Positions 1 to 8,856 of a stretch of 64,000 nt of DNA are shown here, in pieces. Below the pieces are notes generated by a model. That model was not told the origin of the DNA. It did not search any database and was given only the letters and a program-made list of their open reading frames with translations. Source of the DNA: Cutibacterium porci. GTDB taxonomy: Bacteria; Actinomycetota; Actinomycetes; Propionibacteriales; Propionibacteriaceae. The stretch's first letter is position 1, and every line of letters begins with the position of its first letter. Location: the NCBI RefSeq assembly GCF_009696315.1, contig NZ_VUMG01000002.1, forward strand, positions 310,001-374,000. The letters are read 5' to 3'. Made by a program: the position numbers and the translations under genes.

Positions 1-246
1 CAAACAGCCAATGATAACCCCGACAACCACACCGATAAGGCAGTACATGGCGTCGGTCGAAAAGACCTCAGTGAGTCCCTTCTCTGTTGTCGACGCTGCA
101 CCGTCGGACCCGACGGTGTATGTCGGCAGAGTCACCATAGAATGCCATATTGGAGCAGCTAGTCCGCCAAGAACAATTCCAGCCACGATCACGAACAAGC
201 TCAGGCGGAGGATCGCGAGTCGACTGGCGCGAAGGGTCTCGTTCAT
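1..246 (-). CDS. DUF2567-like membrane protein, partial (C-terminus off the left edge)
   Basis: The visible part is the N-terminal 82 residues, beginning MNETLRASRL, followed by a hydrophobic segment at about residues 12-32. After an extracytoplasmic-looking stretch (PTYTVGSDGAA, then TEKGL...F.TD) a second hydrophobic segment starts at about residue 70. This layout (TM, then a Y-V-x-x-D-G-x-A patch, then TE-x-x-L...F, then TM) matches my memory of actinobacterial DUF2567 proteins, whose role is unknown. The ATG overlaps the dnaE stop as ATGA, and the AGGAGG just upstream lies inside the last codons of dnaE, so the two genes look translationally coupled. The family name is moderately sure. 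The function is unknown and the end of the gene is not in the window. Confidence 0.7.
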   Translation of the reverse strand, partial: MNETLRASRLAILRLSLFVIVAGIVLGGLAAPIWHSMVTLPTYTVGSDGAASTTEKGLTEVFSTDAMYCLIGVVVGVIIGCL

Positions 247-3200
247 TGCTGCCTCCTAGGAACGCATGAGGGACCGAGCAGAGCTTTGAGGTCTGCCATG
301 AGCGATTGTCCTTGAGTGACCTTGAGTTCGTCGGCAAGCCGAAAAGTAGTCATCTTCTTGCCGTCAATAAGTCGTAATCGCACCTCGGAGCTACCCGGAT
401 GATTGCGCAATACCCCTCGCAGTTCTTCAATCGTGCCACGGGTGCATCGTCCGCGACGCATATCGATCGTCATCGGTGCATTATTACCAGCGTCAGTGAG
501 ATCAAGCAGCCAGACATCATTAGCCGACATTTCAACAGCCTCGTCGCGTTCCCGAACAAAGCCGCGAACCTTCAAAATGCTGTCGACCGCCAACAAAGGC
601 TCGACTCGCTGATAAACCTTTGGAAAACACGCAATCGTAATAGATGCATCGAGGTCCTCCAACGTAACCGAAGCCCAAATATCACCGTTCTTGGTGGTGC
701 GCCGCACGATCTGAGTCACCATGCCAGCGACGGTGTACCGACCCTCGTGGTGGGCTTCGGGATTGACCAGCTCTGCCACCGAAATATCGGATTCCGCCTC
801 CAGAGCTGCCTCGAGTCCACGCAGCGGGTGGTCCGAAACATAGAGGCCCAGCATCTCGCGTTCGAAAGCGAGCTTGGTGCTGCGATCCCAATCGTCGTCG
901 GGAACGACCCGTTCGACGCCCATTTGGGTAGGCTGAGAGTCGTCGCCCATACCGAACAAATCGTCTTGCCCGTTGGCCTGATTGCGCTTGATATCAATGA
1001 CGGCGTCGACCGCCTGCTCGTAGACAGCCATCAGGCCGCGTCGAGAATGACCCATGGAATCGAAGGCACCAGCCTTAATGAGGGATTCGATAAGTCTCTT
1101 ATTGCAGACTGTCAGACTCACCTGGTCGAGGAAAGTAAAGAAGTCGGGAGCCGGACCATTCTCTTTTCGAGCACGAATAATTTCAGCTACAGCATTAGCA
1201 CCGACATTTCGGACGGCTCCTAGGCCGAACCGAATATCCTCACCGACAGCGGTGAACTCAAGTGAGGAGGCATTGACGTCCGGGGGTAGGACGTTGATGT
1301 GCTGGGCACGCATATCGGCCAGATACATCGCCATTTTGTCTTTGTCGTCACCGACGCTGGTCAGCAGAGCCGCGCCGTACTCAGCGGGATAGTTAGCCTT
1401 GAGGTACGCCGTCCAGTACGAAACTAGTCCGTAGCCAGCAGCGTGGGACTTATTGAAAGCGTACCCCGCAAAGGGCACCATGACGTCCCAGAGAGTCTGG
1501 ATGGCGTCGTCGGAATAACCATGTTCACGCATACCCGCCTGGAAGGGAATGAAGTTCTCCTCCAGGATGTGCTTCTTTTTCTTACCCATCGCTCGGCGCA
1601 ATAGGTCGGCACCACCCAGGGTGTACCCGGCGAGCTTCCGGGCAATCGACATGATCTGCTCCTGATACACAATGAGGTGATAGGTGGGAGCAAGGATCTC
1701 GTCGAGGTCTTCTTTGAGCTCGGGATGGATCGGAACGATCGGTTCCCGGTTGTTTTTGCGCTGGGCATAGGAGATATGTGCATTAGCGCCCATCGGACCT
1801 GGACGATACAAAGCCAGCACGGCGACGATGTCGTCGAAGCATGTTGGCCCCATGAGCCGCAGCAACGACCGCATAGCCGCACCATCAAGCTGGAAAACGC
1901 CTAGAGTGTCGCCGCGGGCCAACATCTCATAGGTCGCCTTATCATCAAGAGCGAGGTCCTTGAGATCGACGTCGATCCCCCGGTTGTCCTTGATGATCTT
2001 GATGCAGTGATCCATGATGCCGAGATTGCGCAGGCCCAGGAAGTCCATCTTCATGAGCCCCATCTCTTCGAGCTGGGGATATGCAAAACCGGCAATGATC
2101 ATGCCGTCCTTGTCGCGCTTATGCATCGGGACGAGGTCGAGCAGCGGGGCACTCGACAAGATGAAGGCGCAGGCATGCACGCCAGTACCACGAATGAGCC
2201 CTTCAAGCCCTTTTGCGGTCTCGACGACCTTTGCGACGTCTGGGTTATCCGCCACGAGCTGACGAAATTCTTGGCCTTCGGCATACCTCTCGTGGGAAGG
2301 ATCGAAGATCTTGGCTAATGGAACGCCTTTGCCCATGACGTCGGGAGGCATGGCCTTGGTGATCTTGTCGCCGAGAGCGAAAGGGTAACCCAAAATACGG
2401 TTGGCATCTTTGACGGCAGCCTTCGCCTTAATCTTTCCGAATGTATTGACCTGGCTGGTGTACTCGGCTCCGTATTTGTGTGTGACGTAGTCAATGACTT
2501 TGTCGCGCTGACGATCGTCAAAATCAAGGTCAATATCGGGCGGGTTGACCCGCTCCGGATTGAGGAACCTCTCAAACAGCAAGCCATGTTCCAACGGGTT
2601 GATCGCAATAATCCCGGTCAAGTACGCCACCAAGGAGCCAGCAGCAGATCCGCGTCCAGGCCCAACCGGCACACCCATGGAGCGTGCAGCATTGCAGATA
2701 TCGGAAACGACGAGGAAGTAAGAGGAGAATCCCAGCGGCTCAATGACCGACAACTCGGTTTCGAGACGGTCTAGGACTTCTTTGGGAGGATTCGGGCCAA
2801 ACTTTTCGTCGAGTCCCTCCTGGAGTTTCTTGCGCAGCCAGGACTCCTGGGTTTCCCCTTCTGGGACGTCAAACTGCGGCATCCGGTCAACGTGTTTAAA
2901 CACCTCATCGTAGGGGCCAATCATCTCGGTCAACAGCAAGGTGTTGTCGCAGGCCTCTGGGTGGTCAGGGAATAGCGCTCTCATCTGCTCCGATGACTTG
3001 ATGTAGTAGCCGGAGCCGTTGAAACGAAAACGGTTGGGATCGTCTTTATTTCGACCTACGCCGACACACAGCAACGAGTCATGAGCATCAGCTTGGTCTT
3101 CGGTAACATAGTGCGAGTCGTTTGTTACGAGTAGCGGAATATCCAGCCGCTTGGCCAGCTTGAGCAGGTCTGACCTCACCTGTTTTTCAATCGGGACGCC

Positions 3201-3818
3201 GTGATCCATCAACTCACAAAAATAGTTTTCGTGGCCAAAAATGTCCCGATAATCGGACGCTGCTTGGCAGGCCTCCTCAAACTGTCCAAGACGGAGCCGG
3301 GTTTGTACCTCACCCGATGGGCAGCCCGTCGAAGCGATAATGCCACCGGGATACTGAGACATGAGCTCGCGGTCCATGCGCGGCTTCATGTAGTAGCCCT
3401 CGTATGACGCTAAGGACGACAGCCGGAACAGATTGTGGAGGCCCTCGGGATCCTTCGCCCACATCGTCATATGGGTATACCGGCCACCCCCAGAAACGTC
3501 CTTGCCGCCCTCGGCGTCTGGATCACCAGCATCCCGAGACGTCCCCCAAAATTCCTGAACTCGCGACTTCCGGCTGCTCGGAGCGACGTACGCCTCGATA
3601 CCAATGATCGGCTTGACGAGAGGATTCTGGTCCCCGTCATATTTCTTCGAGATCTGGAAGAACTCGTAGGCGCCGAACATGTTTCCGTGGTCTGTCATGG
3701 CAACCGCGGGCATCCCCTGACGCGCCACCTCTGCGAAGAGCTTCTCATTGCTGGCAGCACCGTCCAGCATGGAGTACTCAGTGTGAGTGTGAAGGTGGAC
3801 GAAGTCGGAACGGGCCAC
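243..3818 (-). CDS. dnaE: DNA polymerase III subunit alpha
   Basis: This is the replicative polymerase catalytic subunit, about 1191 residues, the usual size for actinobacterial DnaE1. An N-terminal PHP domain begins with VHLHTHTEYSMLDG. The catalytic core includes GPGRGSAAGSLVAYLTGI near residue 387 and PDIDLDF at about 427-433, which carries the metal-binding aspartates. Further on come the fingers and helix-hairpin-helix regions, and an OB-fold near the C-terminus (about residues 1000-1080). I chose the GTG at 3818, giving MARSDFVHLHT, because AAAGGAG sits five bases upstream. In-frame GTG codons at 3824 and 3833 lack a comparable site. The stop overlaps the start of the next minus-strand gene. 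The protein looks intact. Confidence 0.97.
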   Translation of the reverse strand: MARSDFVHLHTHTEYSMLDGAASNEKLFAEVARQGMPAVAMTDHGNMFGAYEFFQISKKYDGDQNPLVKPIIGIEAYVAPSSRKSRVQEFWGTSRDAGDPDAEGGKDVSGGGRYTHMTMWAKDPEGLHNLFRLSSLASYEGYYMKPRMDRELMSQYPGGIIASTGCPSGEVQTRLRLGQFEEACQAASDYRDIFGHENYFCELMDHGVPIEKQVRSDLLKLAKRLDIPLLVTNDSHYVTEDQADAHDSLLCVGVGRNKDDPNRFRFNGSGYYIKSSEQMRALFPDHPEACDNTLLLTEMIGPYDEVFKHVDRMPQFDVPEGETQESWLRKKLQEGLDEKFGPNPPKEVLDRLETELSVIEPLGFSSYFLVVSDICNAARSMGVPVGPGRGSAAGSLVAYLTGIIAINPLEHGLLFERFLNPERVNPPDIDLDFDDRQRDKVIDYVTHKYGAEYTSQVNTFGKIKAKAAVKDANRILGYPFALGDKITKAMPPDVMGKGVPLAKIFDPSHERYAEGQEFRQLVADNPDVAKVVETAKGLEGLIRGTGVHACAFILSSAPLLDLVPMHKRDKDGMIIAGFAYPQLEEMGLMKMDFLGLRNLGIMDHCIKIIKDNRGIDVDLKDLALDDKATYEMLARGDTLGVFQLDGAAMRSLLRLMGPTCFDDIVAVLALYRPGPMGANAHISYAQRKNNREPIVPIHPELKEDLDEILAPTYHLIVYQEQIMSIARKLAGYTLGGADLLRRAMGKKKKHILEENFIPFQAGMREHGYSDDAIQTLWDVMVPFAGYAFNKSHAAGYGLVSYWTAYLKANYPAEYGAALLTSVGDDKDKMAMYLADMRAQHINVLPPDVNASSLEFTAVGEDIRFGLGAVRNVGANAVAEIIRARKENGPAPDFFTFLDQVSLTVCNKRLIESLIKAGAFDSMGHSRRGLMAVYEQAVDAVIDIKRNQANGQDDLFGMGDDSQPTQMGVERVVPDDDWDRSTKLAFEREMLGLYVSDHPLRGLEAALEAESDISVAELVNPEAHHEGRYTVAGMVTQIVRRTTKNGDIWASVTLEDLDASITIACFPKVYQRVEPLLAVDSILKVRGFVRERDEAVEMSANDVWLLDLTDAGNNAPMTIDMRRGRCTRGTIEELRGVLRNHPGSSEVRLRLIDGKKMTTFRLADELKVTQGQSLMADLKALLGPSCVPRRQQ

Positions 3819-4003
3819 GGGCACTCCTTTCACATTCCGACCCCAAGCCGTTGGGATCGTGCCGACTTGGACAGAGTAGTCGGCGCGAAGGACATCTCGG
3901 ATCGCGCAGGTGCGAACAGCGGATCAGTCGCTTGCTCCTACAGCACAGAGAGCACGGATGAGACGACTCCGTAACGCCGGTGACGAAGTCGATAAGCTGA
4001 AGT

Positions 4004-5611
4004 GTGCTGTTCGTCCTGGTTGGATTGTGTGCCATCACCGTGATATGCGTCACAGTCGGGAAGCGATTCGGTCTCCCATATCCAATCCTCATGATGCTGG
4101 CCTCGATCGTATTAACCTTCATTCCGGGCTTCACCGTCCCGGTAATCGACCCAGACCTCATTCTGGAACTATTCCTGCCACCGTTGCTGTTCGCGACCGC
4201 CCGCAACACGAGTTGGTCGGTGTTCCGCAAGCGCTGGCACCTCCTACTCGCCATGGCAGTCGGGCTCACTACGCTCACTGCTTTTTTGGCCGCGCTGACG
4301 CTGTGGTGGGTGGTGCCGGGTGTCACATTTACCCTGGCTCTGGTCGCCGGAGCCGCAGTCGCTCCGCCTGATCCAGTCGCCGTTGAAGCAGTTTCAGGAT
4401 CGGCCCGCATACCGCGACAGATCATGATGCTGTTGCAATCGGAGGGACTGTTTAACGACGCGGTGGCGATCGTGATTTTCCAAACATCCCTTGCAGCGGT
4501 TGAAGCCGGACGCACATCAATCAGCCCGACGATCATCCTCGACTTTCTCCTTGGTGCTCTCGTAGCCGTGGCGGTTGGACTCATGATGGGATACCTGTAC
4601 CGGGTTGTCGACAAGCTCACTCCTGACGTCGCCGCACGAGTCATTGTCAGCGTTGTAACTCCTTTTGCCGCCTATCTCATTGCCGAGCACCTTCACGCTT
4701 CCGGGGTCATCGCGGTAGTCGTCGCCGCGCTTGAAACGAACCGACGAGCGCGTGCAGAAGACAGCGAAACCCGAATCGCGCGGTCGACGTTCTGGGAAAT
4801 CGCCAACTTGCTGGTAACGGGAATTGCATTCGGCCTTATCGGCTTGCAGATGCGTAACGTGTTTACCGGTGGCGATGACATCCGATCGTATCTAGTTCCA
4901 GTGACAGTGCTAGTGATCGTGCTGTTCGCAGTGCGATTCCTCTTCGTCCTCACTATGGGACGACTCATCATCAAAACCTCCGTACGCAAATTTGTGAGCA
5001 GCGCGGTGCTACTGACGTGGAGTGGAATGCGCGGGCTGGCCACGTTGGCCCTAGCTCTGGCTCTGCCTGAGATGGGTAAGACAAGTAGCGGAATGGACGA
5101 ACGCCACCTCGTCGTAGTGTTAGCTGCATCGGTCATCTTTGTCACACTCGTGCCAACAGGCCTGACCTTGCCGTGGCTGTCACGCAAACTAGTACCACCT
5201 CAGAAGACGCGCACCATCGCGCAAATAGCCCAAATTGTCAGAACTTCCCAGCACGCAGCCGTGAAGGCCGTAGAAGAGGAATTTCCGCACGATTCCTTTG
5301 CGGACGAATTGAACAACGCCCTGGAACGTAGGTTTGAGACCCTGCGAGAAGAATTGAAGATGTCTGAGCAAATTGATGCTCACGATAACGCATCCAGCAC
5401 CGCAGCCGTCGGTGAAGGCAATAATGGATCAGACGAAAATAGCATTTCCCATCGCACCCAGCATTATCAGCGAATGATGACAGTCGCGTTGGATGCCGCC
5501 TGTGAAGCCGTATTACATGCCCGCAGCGATATCGACGTCGACCCAGAACTCGCTGACCGGGTGCTGCGAATTCTCGACCAACGGATGATGGTGGTCACGC
5601 GTAGAGATTGA
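4004..5611 (+). CDS. Na+/H+ antiporter, CPA1 family (NhaP/YjcE-like)
   Basis: The protein is an inner-membrane cation/proton exchanger of 535 residues. About twelve hydrophobic segments fill residues 1-390, and a charged cytoplasmic tail of about 140 residues follows. The CPA1 signature is clear: APPDPVAVEAV near residue 120 (ion-binding Asp about 123) and a conserved EGLFNDAVA near 147-155. The start is the GTG at 4004 (MLFVLVGLCA). A GTG two bases earlier is out of frame, and no strong ribosome-binding site is visible. The gene stands alone, divergent from dnaE by about 185 bases, and is followed by a strong hairpin. Ion specificity (Na+, Li+ or K+) cannot be read from the sequence. Confidence 0.9.
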   Translation: MLFVLVGLCAITVICVTVGKRFGLPYPILMMLASIVLTFIPGFTVPVIDPDLILELFLPPLLFATARNTSWSVFRKRWHLLLAMAVGLTTLTAFLAALTLWWVVPGVTFTLALVAGAAVAPPDPVAVEAVSGSARIPRQIMMLLQSEGLFNDAVAIVIFQTSLAAVEAGRTSISPTIILDFLLGALVAVAVGLMMGYLYRVVDKLTPDVAARVIVSVVTPFAAYLIAEHLHASGVIAVVVAALETNRRARAEDSETRIARSTFWEIANLLVTGIAFGLIGLQMRNVFTGGDDIRSYLVPVTVLVIVLFAVRFLFVLTMGRLIIKTSVRKFVSSAVLLTWSGMRGLATLALALALPEMGKTSSGMDERHLVVVLAASVIFVTLVPTGLTLPWLSRKLVPPQKTRTIAQIAQIVRTSQHAAVKAVEEEFPHDSFADELNNALERRFETLREELKMSEQIDAHDNASSTAAVGEGNNGSDENSISHRTQHYQRMMTVALDAACEAVLHARSDIDVDPELADRVLRILDQRMMVVTRRD

Positions 5612-5675
5612 TCACCGTCATGGCACAACCCCGTACCTCGTGAACGCATGGGTGCCCAACAGCTTAACAGCTGGG

Positions 5676-5711
5676 AACCCAGAAATGTGCTCAGCACATT
5701 TCTGGGTTTTT
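5676..5711 (+). terminator. Intrinsic terminator after the antiporter gene
   Basis: A perfect inverted repeat of 16 bases (AACCCAGAAATGTGCT and its complement AGCACATTTCTGGGTT) is separated by a single base. It is followed by a run of five T on the plus strand. A smaller inverted repeat (CAGCT/AGCTG) lies just upstream at about 5660-5673. The position, about 65 bases after the stop, fits termination of antiporter transcription. Confidence 0.85.
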
Positions 5712-6331
5712 CCCAACGCAGTGGACCGATGGTGTTTTTTGGCTCACGTCTCCGTGTAGTCAGCCTCCTGCGACGATGACGTGGCAAGCCCCGAGACTTG
5801 ACGCGCTGTTTACCAATACCTCGCTAGCCAAGATCAGCGAAGCGATCTTGTCACCGGGAAGAAAGGCCACGCGGCGGATATAAGTTGGCGGCATTGAATA
5901 GATCGAGAATCCGTCATCTCGCCAATGAGATTTTCACCAAGACACTTTGTGGTCAGTTCATGGTTTATCGGCCCAGTATCGACAACAATCTGCCCATCCC
6001 CCGACATCATGGGCGGGCCAGAAGCAACCTCAGCGTTGATCGCCCGCTGGAGGTTCGTATCCAGACTAGCGGCACAGAGCCCCCAATCGATGTTTCTTTG
6101 GACGTGAGAGTGACCGATAGAACCCGACAACAGCAACTTCCACATACCGGGGCGCAGCTCGTACAATCACCGAGAATCCGCCATAATGTGCTGCGCATTT
6201 GCTGATCGTACGTACCAATGATCATGCATTTTCTGCGAAAATACTCAATGACGAATCTAATGATTCAGTTCCGACAGCCCAACTACCCTTTCCGCTCAAC
6301 GCCTGGACAGCATCCCATAACTGCCAATGCA
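5712..6331. other. Intergenic region of about 620 bases with no convincing gene
   Basis: No open frame here has a good start, a ribosome-binding site and a recognisable product together. The longest minus-strand frame (5834-6166) follows an in-frame stop and contains residues such as MSGDGQIVVDTGPINHELTT that read like protein but match nothing I recognise. Another minus frame (6007-6225, starting MIIGTYDQQM) covers the adjacent part in a different frame, so a decayed gene is possible. The stretch at about 6180-6330 looks more AT-rich than its neighbours. It lies downstream of mupG and could include the 3' end of that transcript. Confidence 0.5.
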
Positions 6332-7315
6332 TCAACCCCACATAGTGAAATCAACCTTCATTCCACCGCTGAGATACGCGACCATCTCGGCATAGGGCCC
6401 GGCCACTTCGCCGACTCTCACCCAGTTCCCGTCAAGAGGTTCGTCCCTAACCATGAGATGAACCTCGCCGCAGTATCTGTCCAAAGTATCCATTTGAAGG
6501 GATCCAGCGGGACGCAATCCAGCATTGGGCGCATCAGGTACGTCCATCCCCCGCGTGCCGTCGATGCGCCATGAGATACCCGTCTCTTCCCGACGTAGAG
6601 TGTGCTCTCCCAAGAGCTCAGCACAAGCGAGATCACACAGCGGCAAGGTAATAACACCATCGGTGTCGAACCGCTCAATCCAGGTAAGGGTTCGTTGAGT
6701 CAGCGTTCCCTCGGCCACTGCCACAGTTACTCCCATCTGGCGCAGCTCGATCACGTTCGCCCACGCGTTCCGGTACCGGTGGTGCTCTAGCGTCGGCAAT
6801 CCACGGTGGAGTGGGCCCCGCAATCCTCTTTCCCCGGGGATAAATGCAGTCACCGGCAGTCCGCGATCAATGAACAGCCGTGACTGCTTTAAGCACCAAC
6901 TCGTCGTAATGCCAGTACTAGGACGAGGGTAATAATTGTGCCATCCGACAGGCCTTAAATCGATCAAAGAGTCAAGTGTCGTCGCGTCGATCGTAGATGC
7001 GTTGATGGCCGTACCTAATCCAGTTCGCTCAGCCAATTTATGGATGTCATAGGTTCCGAACCCAAAATCATATCGCAGTCCGACGATCCCGACATCCCGC
7101 AACTCTGGTCTAAGAAGGTCAATGGCCACCGGCGAGACATCAGCCCAAAAGGTAAGCGCGAAACGGTCGTGCAGATCCGCCAGAATGCCGAGGAAAGATT
7201 CGACATCTTCAACTTCCGGCAAATGTAGAGACGTAAATACAACTCCGCCATGCTCAGCAGCCTGGCAAGCAACCCGATCGAAACTGTCATCAGTCGGATA
7301 TATAGACCATATCAT
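6332..7315 (-). CDS. mupG: 6-phospho-N-acetylmuramidase, MupG (DUF871 family)
   Basis: The family member from Staphylococcus aureus hydrolyses MurNAc-6-phosphate-GlcNAc in the cytoplasm after PTS uptake of the disaccharide. This protein has 327 residues, the family length. It has an N-terminal TIM-barrel-like part (SIYPTDDSFD, LHLPEVED, ADVSP, GLRYDFGFG) and the characteristic YYPRPSTGI, GERGLRGPLHRGLPTLEHHR region in the middle. A smaller C-terminal beta domain follows. The ATG lies three bases after the murP stop, so the two genes form one transcript. The neighbours murP, murQ and murR fix the pathway as recovery of cell-wall amino sugars. Family membership is clear; the exact bond cleaved is inferred from the family and context. 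Confidence 0.88.
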   Translation of the reverse strand: MIWSIYPTDDSFDRVACQAAEHGGVVFTSLHLPEVEDVESFLGILADLHDRFALTFWADVSPVAIDLLRPELRDVGIVGLRYDFGFGTYDIHKLAERTGLGTAINASTIDATTLDSLIDLRPVGWHNYYPRPSTGITTSWCLKQSRLFIDRGLPVTAFIPGERGLRGPLHRGLPTLEHHRYRNAWANVIELRQMGVTVAVAEGTLTQRTLTWIERFDTDGVITLPLCDLACAELLGEHTLRREETGISWRIDGTRGMDVPDAPNAGLRPAGSLQMDTLDRYCGEVHLMVRDEPLDGNWVRVGEVAGPYAEMVAYLSGGMKVDFTMWG

Positions 7316-7318
7316 TGA

Positions 7319-8836
7319 TCAGTCCATGATGCGCTCAGCCATGGAATCTTTAAAACCGAACAGGAAAGTCAGTAACCAACCCATGATGACTGCCACGAGC
7401 CATCCGCCGAGATACCAGGCCCACTTTCCCGCAGAAATCACCGGCGCCATAAGCAAACCCGACAGACCCAAAGCCTGAGAACCAAACAATCCAGAGTGCT
7501 GCATTCCCCATGCTATGAAAGCACCGCCAAAACCGCCACCAATACACGCGGTAAGGAAAGGATACAGTAATGGCAGGGAAACCCCGTATATGAGGGGTTC
7601 ACCCACGCCAAGAATACCAAGTGGCAACGCGCTTTTGATGACAGACATCAATTTCTGGCTACGAGTCTTCATAAGGACAGCAATCGCCATCCCAACCTGA
7701 CCAGCTCCAGCCATTGCGAGAATGGGCAACAGCTCGGTATAACCATGATTGGCGATCAGTTGAGCGTGAATCGGGGTAAGCCCCTGGTGGATTCCCAACA
7801 TCACCATAGGTAAGAAGAAAGTCGAGAGGATAAATCCACCGATGATTCCACCCTTGGCAAGTGCAAAATCCACTAGCAGCCAGGTCAGCCTCTTCATGAG
7901 TAGGGACGACAACGGCATGATCACAAAGATGGAGGCTGCGGCTCCGAGTAGCAGAGTTACAGTAGGCACAAAAAATAGCTCTATGGCCGCTGGGACAACC
8001 TTACGCAGCCGGTTCTCAATTACGGTGAACAGCCATGCCGTGATCATGACACCAATAACGCCCCCTAACCCGGGATTAAGCTCCCCGAATACTGGGATCG
8101 TCAGTGGAACACCCGCCGCCTTGTCAGTTGCAACGGTTCCGGCAAGGGCTGGCATGTACGGAACCCCTCCGGCGATAAGACCCAAGATCGGACTGCCACC
8201 ACACTCTTGAGCTGTGTTATACCCCACGATCAGGTTGAGCGAGGCAATAACGATGCCTCCGAGACCAGCCAAAACGAGGAACCACCCATCGTTGGCAACT
8301 GCGGGATCGACCATCTTCCATATACCGCAAATAGCGGTGACTAATCCACAGGAGATAAATCCTGGAATAATTGGGACAAAAATGTTCCCGACGTGCCGAA
8401 ACATCGCTTGCACCCGCGATGTTTGCTTGTTTCGTACCTTTGCCCTGGTACGGGCAGCCAGATCGGTGTCGTCTTCTGAAATTGCAGCCGATTCTATCTC
8501 GGTCACAGCTGGAGACGTCTCTGCCGTCGGAGTCGCAGTTGACGTGCTTGTAGTTACCGCGTCCGTGTCATTCACAGCGGAAGAACCCGCCGACCCTATA
8601 ACCTCACCGAAGGATGCTCGTAATCTTTCCGCGTGACCAGGCCCAACGACGACCTGCAATTGTGTGCCCTCTACGACCCCGAGGACTCCGTCTAAGTCCT
8701 TGATGGCTTCGACGTCAGCTATATGTGGCTGAACGAGATTCAGACGTAGCCGCGTCATGCAGTTGGTAAATGATTCAATATTGTCAGGCCCTCCAGCAAG
8801 GTCAAGTATTTGTCGTGCAAGTGAGTAATAGTCCAT
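7319..8836 (-). CDS. murP: PTS EIIBC transporter for MurNAc or a MurNAc-containing sugar
   Basis: This is a membrane phosphotransferase permease of 505 residues. The IIB domain at residues 1-85 has its phosphocysteine at about residue 26 (NCMTRLRL). A low-complexity Ala/Thr/Ser linker follows (about 90-135), then a IIC domain with about ten membrane segments (for example GLVTAICGIWKM, GGVIGVMITAWLF). No IIA domain is present, so phosphate must come from a separate IIA protein. The start ATG has GGGAGGAAG upstream. It lies between murQ (20-base gap) and mupG (3-base gap). Similar architecture occurs in sucrose- and trehalose-type permeases; the MurNAc assignment comes from the operon partners. 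Confidence 0.85.
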   Translation of the reverse strand: MDYYSLARQILDLAGGPDNIESFTNCMTRLRLNLVQPHIADVEAIKDLDGVLGVVEGTQLQVVVGPGHAERLRASFGEVIGSAGSSAVNDTDAVTTSTSTATPTAETSPAVTEIESAAISEDDTDLAARTRAKVRNKQTSRVQAMFRHVGNIFVPIIPGFISCGLVTAICGIWKMVDPAVANDGWFLVLAGLGGIVIASLNLIVGYNTAQECGGSPILGLIAGGVPYMPALAGTVATDKAAGVPLTIPVFGELNPGLGGVIGVMITAWLFTVIENRLRKVVPAAIELFFVPTVTLLLGAAASIFVIMPLSSLLMKRLTWLLVDFALAKGGIIGGFILSTFFLPMVMLGIHQGLTPIHAQLIANHGYTELLPILAMAGAGQVGMAIAVLMKTRSQKLMSVIKSALPLGILGVGEPLIYGVSLPLLYPFLTACIGGGFGGAFIAWGMQHSGLFGSQALGLSGLLMAPVISAGKWAWYLGGWLVAVIMGWLLTFLFGFKDSMAERIMD

Positions 8837-8856
8837 GGCTTCCTCCCTTGGAAGAC

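Noticed and set aside
399-1223. Long plus-strand open frame opposite dnaE
   Set aside because: It lies fully antisense to clearly conserved dnaE coding sequence, has no ribosome-binding site and no family features.
3435-3974. Plus-strand frame across the 5' end of dnaE
   Set aside because: It overlaps the PHP domain of DnaE and the start region; composition is an antisense shadow.
3778-4644. Long minus-strand frame opposite the antiporter
   Set aside because: Arg/Ser/Thr-rich composition typical of antisense frames in GC-rich DNA; the plus strand encodes a clear CPA1 antiporter.
5834-6166. Minus-strand frame of 110 codons in the gap before mupG
   Set aside because: It starts with a TTG directly after an in-frame stop, lacks a binding site and matches no family I know. 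Kept only as a possible decayed gene.
8214-8636. Plus-strand frame opposite murP
   Set aside because: Antisense to the EIIBC coding region with no independent support.
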